Shown: positions 8,744 to 17,136 of the stretch, in pieces
Layout: every line of letters begins with the position of its first letter
How positions within the stretch are numbered: the stretch's first letter is position 1
Assembly: GCA_965199175.1 (NCBI GenBank)
Contig: OZ240684.1
Coordinates: forward strand, 744,001-808,000
From: G963923945 sp965199175
GTDB lineage: Bacteria; Pseudomonadota; Alphaproteobacteria; G963923945
Length of the DNA: 64,000 bases
Reading direction: 5' to 3'
The notes under the pieces: model-generated
The model's input: the letters and a program-made list of their open reading frames with translations, nothing else
Database searches by the model: none
Told to the model about the DNA's origin: nothing
Made by a program: the position numbers and the translations under genes

Positions 8744-9903
8744 TGAAAATGGGTCACATAATCCGGCCTGTTATCGGGGCATTTCTGCTCGCCGTATCAT
8801 GGGCGGTCGCACCATCATTTGCCAATACAGTCACCAATTTCGAGACGACAGCCAAACAAGCAATACTGATGGATTTTCAGACCGGTGCGGTGCTGTATGA
8901 AAAAAATGCTGATCAATCGATGTCTCCAAGCTCTATGAGCAAGATGATGACTGCTTATATGGTCTTTAAGCGGTTAAATGATGGACGTTTATCTCTGGAT
9001 GATGCGCTGCCGGTGAGTGTAAAGGCCTGGAAAAAAGGCGGGTCGAAGATGTTTGTCCGTGAGGGAGAAAACGTCTCAATCGAAAATTTGCTCCGCGGTA
9101 TTATTGTTCAATCGGGGAATGATGCATCGATTGTCATTGCTGAAGGTATTTCCGGATCTGAGGAATCCTTTGCTGAGGATATGACCCGGGAAGCACAGCG
9201 CATTGGCCTTGAAAATTCAGCATTCAAAAATGCAACCGGCTGGCCCGATGACGGGCATTTTATGACCGCACATGATTTAGCGCATTTAATCATTCGTACA
9301 ATCAAAGATTTTCCGGAATATTATCATTATTACACTGAAAAAAGTTTTACCTATGGTGGCATCAAACAAGGAAACCGTAATCCGCTGTTATATAATATGC
9401 CGGGAGCAGACGGCCTGAAAACTGGCCGCACCGAGGCTGGTGGCTATGGGTTGGCGGCTTCAGCCGTCCGGGATGGGAGGCGGCTGGTCATGGTGATCAA
9501 TGGTCTTGAAACGGCTCGCGCACGCGCGAAACAATCCAAAAAACTGTTGGAATGGGGTTTTCGCGAATTTGCCAATTATCCGTTATTTGTCGCTGGTGAA
9601 ACGGTCATGGAAGCACCGGTATGGTTGGGTGATATACCAAGAGTGCCTTTGGTTATTGAAGAATCTCTGACTTTATCGATCCCCAAATCTTCCCGCCAGA
9701 TGATGCGTGTTGAAGTGACATTTGATGAACCGATTCCAGCCCCGATCCAGGAAGGCCAGATACTCGCGACAATGCAAATTTTTACTGCGGATGATCCGGT
9801 GATTGAGCTTCCTCTCAAATCCGGTGCTGATGTGAATAGCCTGGGACTATTTGGTCGTTTGAATGCTGCGATCAATTATATTCTGTGGGGCGATAGTCTT
9901 TAG
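8740..9903 (+). CDS. dacC: D-alanyl-D-alanine carboxypeptidase (PBP5/6, DacC-like)
   Basis: A serine peptidase that trims the terminal D-Ala from peptidoglycan pentapeptides. It has a signal peptide (cleavage near SFANTV) and the three active-site motifs of the S11 family: SSMSK with the catalytic serine, SGND, and KTGRTEAG. A C-terminal PBP5-type beta domain follows and ends in an amphipathic helix (GRLNAAINYIL) that fits peripheral membrane anchoring. The start overlaps the rlpA stop by ATGA. It continues the order rlpA-dacC-tmk-holB-metG-tatD that is widespread in alphaproteobacteria. Confidence 0.95.
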   Translation: MMKMGHIIRPVIGAFLLAVSWAVAPSFANTVTNFETTAKQAILMDFQTGAVLYEKNADQSMSPSSMSKMMTAYMVFKRLNDGRLSLDDALPVSVKAWKKGGSKMFVREGENVSIENLLRGIIVQSGNDASIVIAEGISGSEESFAEDMTREAQRIGLENSAFKNATGWPDDGHFMTAHDLAHLIIRTIKDFPEYYHYYTEKSFTYGGIKQGNRNPLLYNMPGADGLKTGRTEAGGYGLAASAVRDGRRLVMVINGLETARARAKQSKKLLEWGFREFANYPLFVAGETVMEAPVWLGDIPRVPLVIEESLTLSIPKSSRQMMRVEVTFDEPIPAPIQEGQILATMQIFTADDPVIELPLKSGADVNSLGLFGRLNAAINYILWGDSL

Positions 9904-9936
9904 GTCATTGTTTGATCTTTGGTATCTGGTTTTCGT

Positions 9937-10593
9937 ATGGCCCCAATTCAACAACCACAAGGTCGATTGATTACTTTAGAAGGCGGAGAAGGGGCAGGAA
10001 AATCCACACAAGCCGGTTTTTTGGCCGATGCCTTAGCAGAGACCGGAATTGATTGTCTGCTCAGCCGTGAACCCGGCGGCGTTCCGATTGCTGAGGAAAT
10101 TCGACATCTTTTGGTCGCACAACGACAAGAATCTTTTGATCCTGTCAGTGAGGTATTGCTGCATTCTGCAGCCCGGCGGGAACATTGGATAAAAGCAATT
10201 CAACCAGCTTTGGATGCCGGAAGATGGGTGGTGTGTGATCGTTTTTCCGATTCTACATATGCCTATCAAGGGGCCGCTTTGGGTGTTGATTCATCGGTGA
10301 TCGAGTTTTTGGTTGCTATAGCCACCGATAAAAGGAAACCAGATATGACGCTTATTTTGGATATTGCGCCGGAAGATGGATTAGCCCGTACACATATACG
10401 CGGACCAGCCGACCGTTACGAATCACTGGATGTGACGTATCATCAGATCATTCGGCAGTCTTTTCTGGATATTGGGCATGATGAAGCAGAAAGATGCGTT
10501 ATTATTGATGCGGGGAGGGATGTTACGGATGTTCGGGATGTGATTTTTTCGGTTGTTGAAAATCGCTTTTCGGTTTCCTTGACCAGGCCATAA
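9937..10593 (+). CDS. tmk: Thymidylate kinase
   Basis: Phosphorylates dTMP to dTDP for DNA synthesis. The protein has the P-loop GGEGAGKST, the REPGG dTMP-binding motif, the CDRFSDST motif (DRF/Y) and YESLD in the lid region. It is about 218 residues from ATG 9937, which begins MAPIQQPQGRLITLEGG. A TTG at 9919 would add six residues. It lies between dacC and holB in the same transcription unit, 33 bases after dacC. Confidence 0.95.
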   Translation: MAPIQQPQGRLITLEGGEGAGKSTQAGFLADALAETGIDCLLSREPGGVPIAEEIRHLLVAQRQESFDPVSEVLLHSAARREHWIKAIQPALDAGRWVVCDRFSDSTYAYQGAALGVDSSVIEFLVAIATDKRKPDMTLILDIAPEDGLARTHIRGPADRYESLDVTYHQIIRQSFLDIGHDEAERCVIIDAGRDVTDVRDVIFSVVENRFSVSLTRP

Positions 10594-10624
10594 TTGATAT
10601 TTCTGATTTTGTGGATTTTTGTTG

Positions 10625-11719
10625 ATGACACCTACGCATGTAACGTCCGGGGATATTCGGGCACCGTATCAAACTGGCGTTTTATTTGGTCATCACAAAG
10701 CAGAAACGGTTTTATTGGATGCTCTTGCCAGTGGGCGTATGCACCATGCCTGGTTGTTTCATGGCCCTGAGGGAATTGGCAAAGCGACCTTAGCATATCG
10801 TCTGGCCCGCTCTTTGTTTGCGACTGCACCCGGTCAGGAAAGTGATGGTGCAGATCCCTCTTTTTTTGGACAAGAAGACAAAGAGTCGATTGATCGCGGT
10901 TTGGCGGTTTCTTCTGAGCATCCGGTTTTCAAACGTATTGCCGCAGGAGGACAGGCGGATTTATGTGTGGTGCGTTCGGATGACCCGTCTGAAAAACGCC
11001 AGGAAATCCATATTGACGATATACGTCGAATGATCCGTTTTTTTGGTTTAAGTGCGGCTCAGGAAGGCTGGCGTATTGTGATCATTGACGGTGCTGATCG
11101 TTTAAACGTCAATGCTGCGAATGCGTTGCTCAAAATACTGGAAGAACCCCCTCCACAATCTTTGCTGATTTTAACCGCACAAACGTCATCATTATTACCA
11201 GCAACGATACGTTCACGTTGCCGGAGATTGCCCTTATATTCTTTAGATCAATCCGATTTCAAAGATGCTTTGCGTTACTCTGTTTTAGATGATTCTGCTC
11301 AGAAATGGACAGAGCTTGATTTTGATCTCCTCTATACCTTATCAGAAGGGAGCCCGGGAAAGGCGCTGCGTTACGTGCTCAATGATGGTTTGACCATTCA
11401 TCACCAGCTTACAGAAATGCTCGAAAATCATTGGGATGATGATGCCATCCATCATTTAGCCGAACAAATCGGCGGGAAAAAAAACGCCTTTGGTTTGATG
11501 ACAGTGCATAAAATCTTAAGCCGATGGTTGAGAGAAAAGATCAATCATTTGGCGCAACAAAAATCACCTCTGCTGAGCCATTGGATGAACGCATATGAAG
11601 AATTGGAGGATTTATTTTCAGATTCTCATCGATTAGATCTGAATATGAATCACGTTATCCTCAATGGCCTGTTGATCATGAAGAAATTTTCTCAACATCA
11701 GTTGAGCACAACAGGGTGA
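10625..11719 (+). CDS. holB: DNA polymerase III delta' subunit
   Basis: The delta' subunit is a stator of the clamp loader that places the beta sliding clamp on primed DNA. The frame has an AAA+ fold with a P-loop-like GPEGIGKATLA, the block IVIIDGADRLNVNAANALLKILEEPP typical of HolB, and the sensor region with TIRSRCRRLPL carrying the SRC motif. The usual zinc-module cysteines of the E. coli protein are not obvious, which is common in alphaproteobacteria. ATG 10625 is chosen, with two TTG codons directly upstream in frame. It follows tmk by 31 bases and precedes metG by 59. Confidence 0.93.
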   Translation: MTPTHVTSGDIRAPYQTGVLFGHHKAETVLLDALASGRMHHAWLFHGPEGIGKATLAYRLARSLFATAPGQESDGADPSFFGQEDKESIDRGLAVSSEHPVFKRIAAGGQADLCVVRSDDPSEKRQEIHIDDIRRMIRFFGLSAAQEGWRIVIIDGADRLNVNAANALLKILEEPPPQSLLILTAQTSSLLPATIRSRCRRLPLYSLDQSDFKDALRYSVLDDSAQKWTELDFDLLYTLSEGSPGKALRYVLNDGLTIHHQLTEMLENHWDDDAIHHLAEQIGGKKNAFGLMTVHKILSRWLREKINHLAQQKSPLLSHWMNAYEELEDLFSDSHRLDLNMNHVILNGLLIMKKFSQHQLSTTG

Positions 11720-11778
11720 CAGAAGAGAATTTATTCTACTCTGACAATATGTGTGTCCTATAAAAAACAAGTTTTACC

Positions 11779-13326
11779 ATGCGTTCCTCTTCAACATATT
11801 ACGTAACCACACCTATTTATTACGTTAATGATAAGCCTCATATTGGCCATGCTTATACAACCCTGGCCTGTGATGCTTTGGCTCGGTTTCAGCGATTGGA
11901 TGGACGGCAGGTTCTCTTTCTTACCGGGACCGATGAACATGGTCAAAAGGTTGAAAAAGCTGCCCTTGCTGCAGGTCTTGATCCCCAGGATTTTGTGGAT
12001 TTGGTTTCAGCCAATTTCCAGAAAATGAATGATTTTTTTCAGATATCCCATGATGACTTTGTGCGTACCACCCAAAATCGCCATATTAAAGCCGCTCAGT
12101 CATTATGGCAGCTTTTGGTTGATCGCGGGGCGGTTTATCTGGATCATTATGCTGGTTGGTACGCATTACGCGACGAGGCATTTTATACCGATTGTGAATT
12201 AATTTCAGGCCCTGACGGGAGCAAAACAGCCCCAAGCGGGGCGCAAGTGGAATGGGTTGAGGAAGAAAGCTATTTTTTTCGCCTGTCGGATTGGCAGCAA
12301 CCATTGCTCGATTTTTACCAATCCCATCCTGATTTTATTGCTCCGGCCAGTCGACGTAATGAAGTTATCCGCTTTGTGGAGGGCGGATTGCGGGATTTAT
12401 CAATTTCACGCACTGGTTTTCAATGGGGCATCCCGGTTCCTGGTAATCCTCAACATGTGATGTATGTGTGGATTGATGCTTTGGTGAATTATCTGACCGC
12501 TGCCGGATATCCCGATCAGGAGGGGAGGCTTTTCCAGACGTCATGGCCGGCTGATCTGCATGTTATTGGTAAGGATATTTTGCGCTTTCATGCCGTTTAC
12601 TGGCCTGCATTTTTACTGGCTGCAGGTCTTGAACCACCGCGGCGGATTTTTGCTCATGGCTGGTGGACCAATGAGGGAGAAAAAATTTCTAAATCTCTGG
12701 GAAACGTGATTGATCCCTTTGAACTTGCTGAGCGTTACGGTTTCGATTCGCTTCGCTATTTTTTATTACGTGCCGTGCCATTTGGACAAGATGGAAATTT
12801 TTCACAAAAAACGATGATCGAGAAAGTTAATGCCGATTTATCAAATGATTTTGGTAATTTATCTCAAAGAGTTCTCTCAATGATTCATAAGAATTGTCAG
12901 GGGGGGGTTCCTGCCCCGGGAATAGTGACGGCTCCGGATCAGGCATTGCTTTCCCAGATTGATGCGATTTTACCAGATATGAGAGAAGCAATGAATATCC
13001 AGGCATTTCACAAGGCACTGGATTGTTTGTGGGAAGGAATCGGGGCAGCAAACCGGTATGTTGATCATCAGGCACCCTGGGTTCTGAAAAAAACCGACCC
13101 GGATCGTATGGCAACAGTGTTATATGTTTTAGCCGAAGCCATCCGTCGTTGTGCGCTTCTGGCTCAGCCTTTTGTTCCTGATGGGGCAAAAAAAATTCTT
13201 GATCAGTTATCGGTCTGCGAACATCAGCGACAATTTTCAGCCCTTGGCCGGGAAGGGGGTCTGGAGCCAGGGACAGTTCTTCCCCAACCTCAGGGCGTGT
13301 TCCCCCGGTATGAAGATCACCCATAA
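11779..13326 (+). CDS. metG: Methionyl-tRNA synthetase
   Basis: Charges tRNA-Met with methionine. This 515-residue class I synthetase has the HIGH-type motif (PHIGHAY, about residue 20), the TGTDEHG block, the anticodon-side WWTNEGEKISKSLGN containing the KMSKS-type loop, and no C-terminal tRNA-binding domain. The connective-peptide region (EAFYTDCEL) lacks the zinc cysteines of the longer form. A run of eight G (12900-12907) falls in the helical anticodon-binding domain, an odd place for a slippery tract in an essential gene. It is followed by tatD after 45 bases. Confidence 0.97.
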   Translation: MRSSSTYYVTTPIYYVNDKPHIGHAYTTLACDALARFQRLDGRQVLFLTGTDEHGQKVEKAALAAGLDPQDFVDLVSANFQKMNDFFQISHDDFVRTTQNRHIKAAQSLWQLLVDRGAVYLDHYAGWYALRDEAFYTDCELISGPDGSKTAPSGAQVEWVEEESYFFRLSDWQQPLLDFYQSHPDFIAPASRRNEVIRFVEGGLRDLSISRTGFQWGIPVPGNPQHVMYVWIDALVNYLTAAGYPDQEGRLFQTSWPADLHVIGKDILRFHAVYWPAFLLAAGLEPPRRIFAHGWWTNEGEKISKSLGNVIDPFELAERYGFDSLRYFLLRAVPFGQDGNFSQKTMIEKVNADLSNDFGNLSQRVLSMIHKNCQGGVPAPGIVTAPDQALLSQIDAILPDMREAMNIQAFHKALDCLWEGIGAANRYVDHQAPWVLKKTDPDRMATVLYVLAEAIRRCALLAQPFVPDGAKKILDQLSVCEHQRQFSALGREGGLEPGTVLPQPQGVFPRYEDHP

Positions 13327-13371
13327 ATAAGCAAGTGAAGAATATAGGCTCAGTAAGTAAGCAGCACAACC

Positions 13372-14199
13372 ATGCCCCCCAATTTCCTGATTGATAGTCA
13401 CTGCCATCTTGATTTTCCCGATTTTACACCTGATTTTGATCAGGTCATAAAACGGGCTCAGACTGCCGGTGTCGGTGGCATGCTCACCATTTCAACCAAA
13501 ATTTCGACCTTCGATGCGGTTCAGCGTATTGCTAAAAATTATGATCATATATGGTGCTCGGTCGGGGTTCACCCCCATGAAGCCAATGCCGAAGGCCAGG
13601 CAGCAACACCGGAGCATCTTTGCCAGTTAGCCACCCAGGGTGAGGCTGTGGCTTTTGGCGAATGTGGCCTGGATTTTCATTATCAGCATTCAACCCCTGA
13701 AGCCCAGGAAGCCAGTTTCCGCAACCACTGCCAAGCAGCACGCCAGGCCGGTCTGCCGGTTATCATTCATACCCGTGATGCTGATTCCCAAACGGCGGCA
13801 ATTTTGAGATCTGAATGTGCTCAAGGTCGGTTAACCGGCGTTCTTCATTGTTTTAGCGGTGGACGGGAATTGGCAGAAACAGCGATTGAGCTGGGGTTTT
13901 ATATTTCTCTTTCCGGGATCATCACATTCAAGAATGCCACCACATTGCGGGAGATGATCACCACTCTTCCGCTTGAGCGTATTTTACTGGAAACCGATGC
14001 GCCCTATCTGGCTCCTGTCCCTCATCGTGGTCGGCGTAATGAGCCGGCTTTTGTCGCTGATACAGCACAGTATCTGGCAACTCTGTTCGATATGTCGCCT
14101 GAAGCCCTGGCTTCTCAGACAACGGCTAATTTTTTCCGTTTATTCAGAAAAGCGCGACCACCACTCGAAGGCCAAAACGAATCATTTGGCCAAGGATGA
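13372..14199 (+). CDS. tatD: TatD family metal-dependent hydrolase/DNase
   Basis: A TIM-barrel hydrolase of the amidohydrolase superfamily, often described as a 3'-5' DNase. Metal-binding motifs are visible: DSHCHLDF near the N-terminus, GECGLDFHY, IIHTRDA, LHCFSGG and LLETDAPYLAP towards the end. The length of 275 residues is standard. It sits downstream of metG, the usual partner, and upstream of a metallo-beta-lactamase-fold gene, with a ten-base gap, so co-transcription is likely. Confidence 0.95.
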   Translation: MPPNFLIDSHCHLDFPDFTPDFDQVIKRAQTAGVGGMLTISTKISTFDAVQRIAKNYDHIWCSVGVHPHEANAEGQAATPEHLCQLATQGEAVAFGECGLDFHYQHSTPEAQEASFRNHCQAARQAGLPVIIHTRDADSQTAAILRSECAQGRLTGVLHCFSGGRELAETAIELGFYISLSGIITFKNATTLREMITTLPLERILLETDAPYLAPVPHRGRRNEPAFVADTAQYLATLFDMSPEALASQTTANFFRLFRKARPPLEGQNESFGQG

Positions 14200-14209
14200 C
14201 AATAACATA

Positions 14210-15025
14210 ATGACCATCAATATACGTATTCTGGGATGTGGCAGTTCTGGCGGCGTTCCGGTGGTTGGTCTGGGATGGGGAGCATGCGATCCGGATAACT
14301 CGAAAAACCGGCGGTTGCGTCCCTCGGTTTTGGTCTCAACCCAGGGTATCAATATTCTGATTGATGCCACGCCGGACTTACGTGAGCAGCTTCTCACTGC
14401 CAGAATTGATCATATTGATGCTCTTCTCATGACTCACACCCATGCCGACCATTTGCACGGCATTGATGATCTTCGCAGAGCCAACCTAAAGCGTGAAATT
14501 GACCTGTATACAAATCAGGATACGTTGAGAGTCATCAAACAACGTTTTGGCTATCTTATGGCATCATCGAATCAGGAAGAAAAAACGAGCCAATCTTATT
14601 ACAAACCTTTTTTGATGCCGCATACCGTGGATACCACAGATGATATCACAGACGGAATTTTTTCCATCAAGGGGCCGAAAGGAGAGGAGGTGACTGTCAA
14701 AGCCTTTGCTCAGGATCATGGATACTCAACAACGCTTGGGTTTCGGATTGGAGATTTTGCCTATTCAAGTGATGTCGTCGGTCTTGATGAACGTGCTTTT
14801 GATCATTTGGCTGGCATACAGGTCTGGGTTGTTGATTGCTTACGCACAACACCCCATCCAACCCATGCCCATTTAGAGAAAACCCTAAACTGGATCTCAC
14901 ATATTCAACCACGCCAGGCAATTTTGACTCATATGAGCCATGAAACCGATTACCAGACATTACTCAATTTATGTCCATCAGGGGTTGAACCCGCTTATGA
15001 TGGCATGGAGATCACTGTTGGTTAA
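14210..15025 (+). CDS. Metallo-beta-lactamase-fold hydrolase (PhnP-like)
   Basis: A 271-residue metallohydrolase with the zinc-binding signature THTHADHLHGIDDLR, an upstream LGCGSSGGVP start typical of the PhnP/cyclic phosphodiesterase branch, and further histidine positions in QDHGY and ILTHMSHE. The exact substrate is unknown. In E. coli PhnP cleaves a ribose cyclic phosphate, but here the gene follows metG-tatD, where the homologue is a housekeeping gene of undefined role. The start at ATG 14210 (MTINIRILGCGSSGG) is clear from family alignment. The frame also reads open upstream into tatD, but that part is a shadow. Confidence 0.88.
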   Translation: MTINIRILGCGSSGGVPVVGLGWGACDPDNSKNRRLRPSVLVSTQGINILIDATPDLREQLLTARIDHIDALLMTHTHADHLHGIDDLRRANLKREIDLYTNQDTLRVIKQRFGYLMASSNQEEKTSQSYYKPFLMPHTVDTTDDITDGIFSIKGPKGEEVTVKAFAQDHGYSTTLGFRIGDFAYSSDVVGLDERAFDHLAGIQVWVVDCLRTTPHPTHAHLEKTLNWISHIQPRQAILTHMSHETDYQTLLNLCPSGVEPAYDGMEITVG

Positions 15026-15244
15026 CAGGATGGGCGTTTTGATTTTTGTGGATGGCGGGGAGAAGCAATACCAACCGGCTTGCCCATTATCACATCATCG
15101 GAAAAACAGAAACAGGCCCGATTGCGCAACCGCAAACCATCTGGCAAAATGGCTATCGGATGAAGGTTAAAAAATCAGGAAATTGCCGATTATCTGAAAG
15201 TATACCCCAGCACCATCAGCCGGGCTGTACGCCGCCCTGAATAA
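15026..15244 (+). pseudogene. Remnant of a helix-turn-helix protein with an in-frame TGA
   Basis: The frame that continues directly after the preceding hydrolase's stop codon stays open for 45 codons to a TGA at 15161-15163, and then for 26 more to a TAA at 15242-15244. The second part reads NQEIADYLKVYPSTISRAVRR, a very good helix-turn-helix of the transposase or regulator type. The first part is basic (KQKQARLRNRKPSGK). There is no start codon upstream. I read this as the 3' remnant of a DNA-binding gene, possibly a transposase. The parent family is not recognised. Confidence 0.55.
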
Positions 15245-15246
15245 TC

Positions 15247-15576
15247 TTAAGCGGCTTTTTTCAGTTCCTTTTGTTCTTGGGGTTGTATCAAAAGATGCAA
15301 CCCCAAGGCTTTCAAAATCTTTGCAGTCAAAACAATATCTAAATGGCCTTTGGGTGATAAGGCGCGATAAATACGGTTCGGAGAAAGCCGGATTTTTCGT
15401 GCCAAAGCCGCCATGCTACCTTTTTGTGCTTGAATGACATATTTAAGGGCACGCTTAAATAATTCGTCGTCGTCGTCTGAAAAGACTTCCTGAAGGTACA
15501 AAAATGCCGCTTCTTTGTCCCGCAAAAACTTGTTGCGGGTTTTAGACCATGGAACACTCGGCGGATGTTTCTTCAT
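15247..15576 (-). CDS. Antitoxin of a HigB/HigA-like (HI1420-type) module
   Basis: This is the DNA-binding antitoxin of a type II toxin-antitoxin pair. The C-terminal half contains a Cro/C1-type helix-turn-helix (MAALARKIRLSPNRIYRALS, about residues 54-73) and the tail motif DIVLTAKILKALGLHL that marks the HI1420-type addiction-module antidotes. The N-terminal half is acidic (FSDDDDELFKRAL). It is second in the pair, overlapping the toxin by four bases, the toxin-first order of this family. Such antitoxins usually repress their own promoter. None of the neighbours is a typical partner, and the module lies in a decayed islet. Confidence 0.85.
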   Translation of the reverse strand: MKKHPPSVPWSKTRNKFLRDKEAAFLYLQEVFSDDDDELFKRALKYVIQAQKGSMAALARKIRLSPNRIYRALSPKGHLDIVLTAKILKALGLHLLIQPQEQKELKKAA

Positions 15577-15902
15577 TTATTTCTCTCTTTGTAATCAGAT
15601 AGATATTTTTTTGCCAATTCAATGGCCCGCCGTTGGTTTCTTTTTGTTGATCCGGCTAACAATAAGATCACTTTTCCGTTGATAATTGAAAAATAAATGC
15701 GATATCCGGGACCGTAATGCTCCCTCAATTCATAAAGACCACGCATCCCTTTAATGGACTTATAATCTCCTAAATTTCCGCCCACAACCCGAGTCAAAAG
15801 TTTAGAAATTTTCGCTGATAATTTCTTATCTTTAAGGTCTTCAAACCATTCTTCAAATGGCTCCCGACCAGAAACCGTCTTATATTGTTCAATTTCATAC
15901 AT
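15573..15902 (-). CDS. RelE/HigB-like toxin (HI1419-type)
   Basis: A 109-residue basic protein of the RelE/ParE superfamily, HI1419 branch, whose characterised relatives are ribosome-dependent mRNA interferases. It shows F-EEWFEDLKD near residue 18, GGNLGDYKSIKG-RGLYELREHYGPGYRIYF across the core, and the terminal LLAGSTKRNQRRAIELAKKY characteristic of the family. It is complete, with the ATG at 15902, and overlaps the antitoxin start by four bases. The intact toxin beside broken genes suggests the module is maintained by addiction. Confidence 0.88.
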   Translation of the reverse strand: MYEIEQYKTVSGREPFEEWFEDLKDKKLSAKISKLLTRVVGGNLGDYKSIKGMRGLYELREHYGPGYRIYFSIINGKVILLLAGSTKRNQRRAIELAKKYLSDYKERNK

Positions 15903-16052
15903 AATATATCACTTATCTGAAGGCGTAAAGGAAAAGAGCGGCTGCCAGAACAAACATCACACCATCTGATTGTTTCTGTTGAGAAATAGCGGAAAGCTGA
16001 ATGACGGGGCGGCGGTTATAGGATTGCATCAGATCAAAAATTAACATTTGCA

Positions 16053-16394
16053 TTGGGTCACACGATCGGGCGTGTTTGCCATTGGCGGAAACATCGGGAA
16101 ATTCCGCCTGAAAAATCCATGATCCGGTTGGCAAAACTGGACGGGATATCACCCGATATTGCCCTGATTGATCTTGCACGCTGGCGGGCTGAGCGTGAAG
16201 ACAATGCACCGGAGATTGTTGCGATTTATAATTCCATTGGCTCCATACTCCGGCGGGCATCGGCCAATTTAGTGGTGGTTTTTTGGGTGTTGACGGCTCT
16301 TTTGGTCGGTACGGGGACGGCTGCGGCGGCTCCCATATCGGCGTCCGAAAGTCGTATAATGTATATTATGGAACTTATTGCTTATTCCATATAG
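16053..16394 (+). pseudogene. Truncated HTH regulator with C-terminal membrane segment (DUF3693-like)
   Basis: The 113-residue frame begins in mid-domain. CHWRKHREIPPEKSMIRLAK matches the recognition helix and following turn of phage-related HTH proteins of the DUF3693 kind. ISPDIALIDLARWRAER and a single hydrophobic segment (LVVVFWVLTALLVG) follow, with the short tail IMYIMELIAYSI. The first part of the HTH is missing, and the TTG start is only the first open codon. I take it as a 5'-truncated prophage or plasmid regulator. The family name is from memory of this C-terminal layout, so it is moderate. Confidence 0.55.
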
Positions 16395-16521
16395 ACACCT
16401 TCACCAAACAGAAAATCAGGTCTGTGGAACAACCAATGCTACAGTTATACAGAACCGCTCTTTGAGGAGCTGAATTGAAAAGTTCAGTTTTCTTTATCTT
16501 TCAATCTGCCTGGTCAGTTAG

Positions 16522-17136
16522 TTACTGTCCGAACAGAGTTTCACGTGATCCAAAAATCTCTTCGACCAGCGCGAACATTTCAGGATGATGATCCTCCAGG
16601 TCAGAGCGACTTGTCCTGTCTGCGTTGCACATTATTGCCATATCGATTCCGCCTGATGAACACAGCCTGTCAGGTGAAGTAAAGCCTTTCCCTCCACGCA
16701 GATTGAAATAGGCTTCCACGCTATCGGCAAGATATTCATCATCCAGGTTACCGCGTGGTAAATCATTCCCATCGTCACTCGTTGCGTCCCCGTCATTATC
16801 CACAAAAATCACACGCCCATCCTGCAGAGCCTGGCTGATGATTCGATCAAGACCGTTTCTGAATTTCAGGATAGGCATCGTTGATGCCGTAATAGTTGAG
16901 GTGGCCTTCATTGGGATTAACACCAGAACCAGAGAGGTCGGGGTGAGTGTACCATCATCTGCGGTTATTCTGGTTTGGATATTCTGAATTTCCGAAGTAG
17001 CACTGGGAACAATCGCTGCAACCGCCAATTCATCTCCGCTTTGGGTGTTTGGTGACCGTAAGGGTTTGTCCGTTACTGGTACCGGGCAGAGTATACTGAA
17101 CCGGGATTCCGCTGGCGGGTTCTCAGATCAATTTCA
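16522..17136 (-). pseudogene. Frameshifted passenger region of the inverse autotransporter
   Basis: Downstream of the barrel the coding pattern continues, but in shifting frames. One gives QPGQSLSTGGSEIDLRT, the next PASGIPVQYTLPGTSNGQTL, the next SPNTQSGDELAVAAIVPSA. Around 16850-16950 a fragment GVNPNEGHLNYYGINDAY lies in another frame before the last open stretch, which ends in RETLFGQ (stop at 16522). The last part contains a Ca-type DNDGDATSDDGND block. At least four frame changes within about 300 bases show a decayed passenger. The final 168-codon open frame could be misread as an independent gene. Confidence 0.65.

Noticed and set aside
15161..15163. TGA as selenocysteine in the HTH remnant
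   Set aside because: No selenocysteine-insertion-type context and TGA ends many other genes normally.
15913..16260. 115-codon minus-strand frame over the truncated HTH gene
   Set aside because: It mirrors the plus-strand frame, whose sequence shows recognisable HTH residues.
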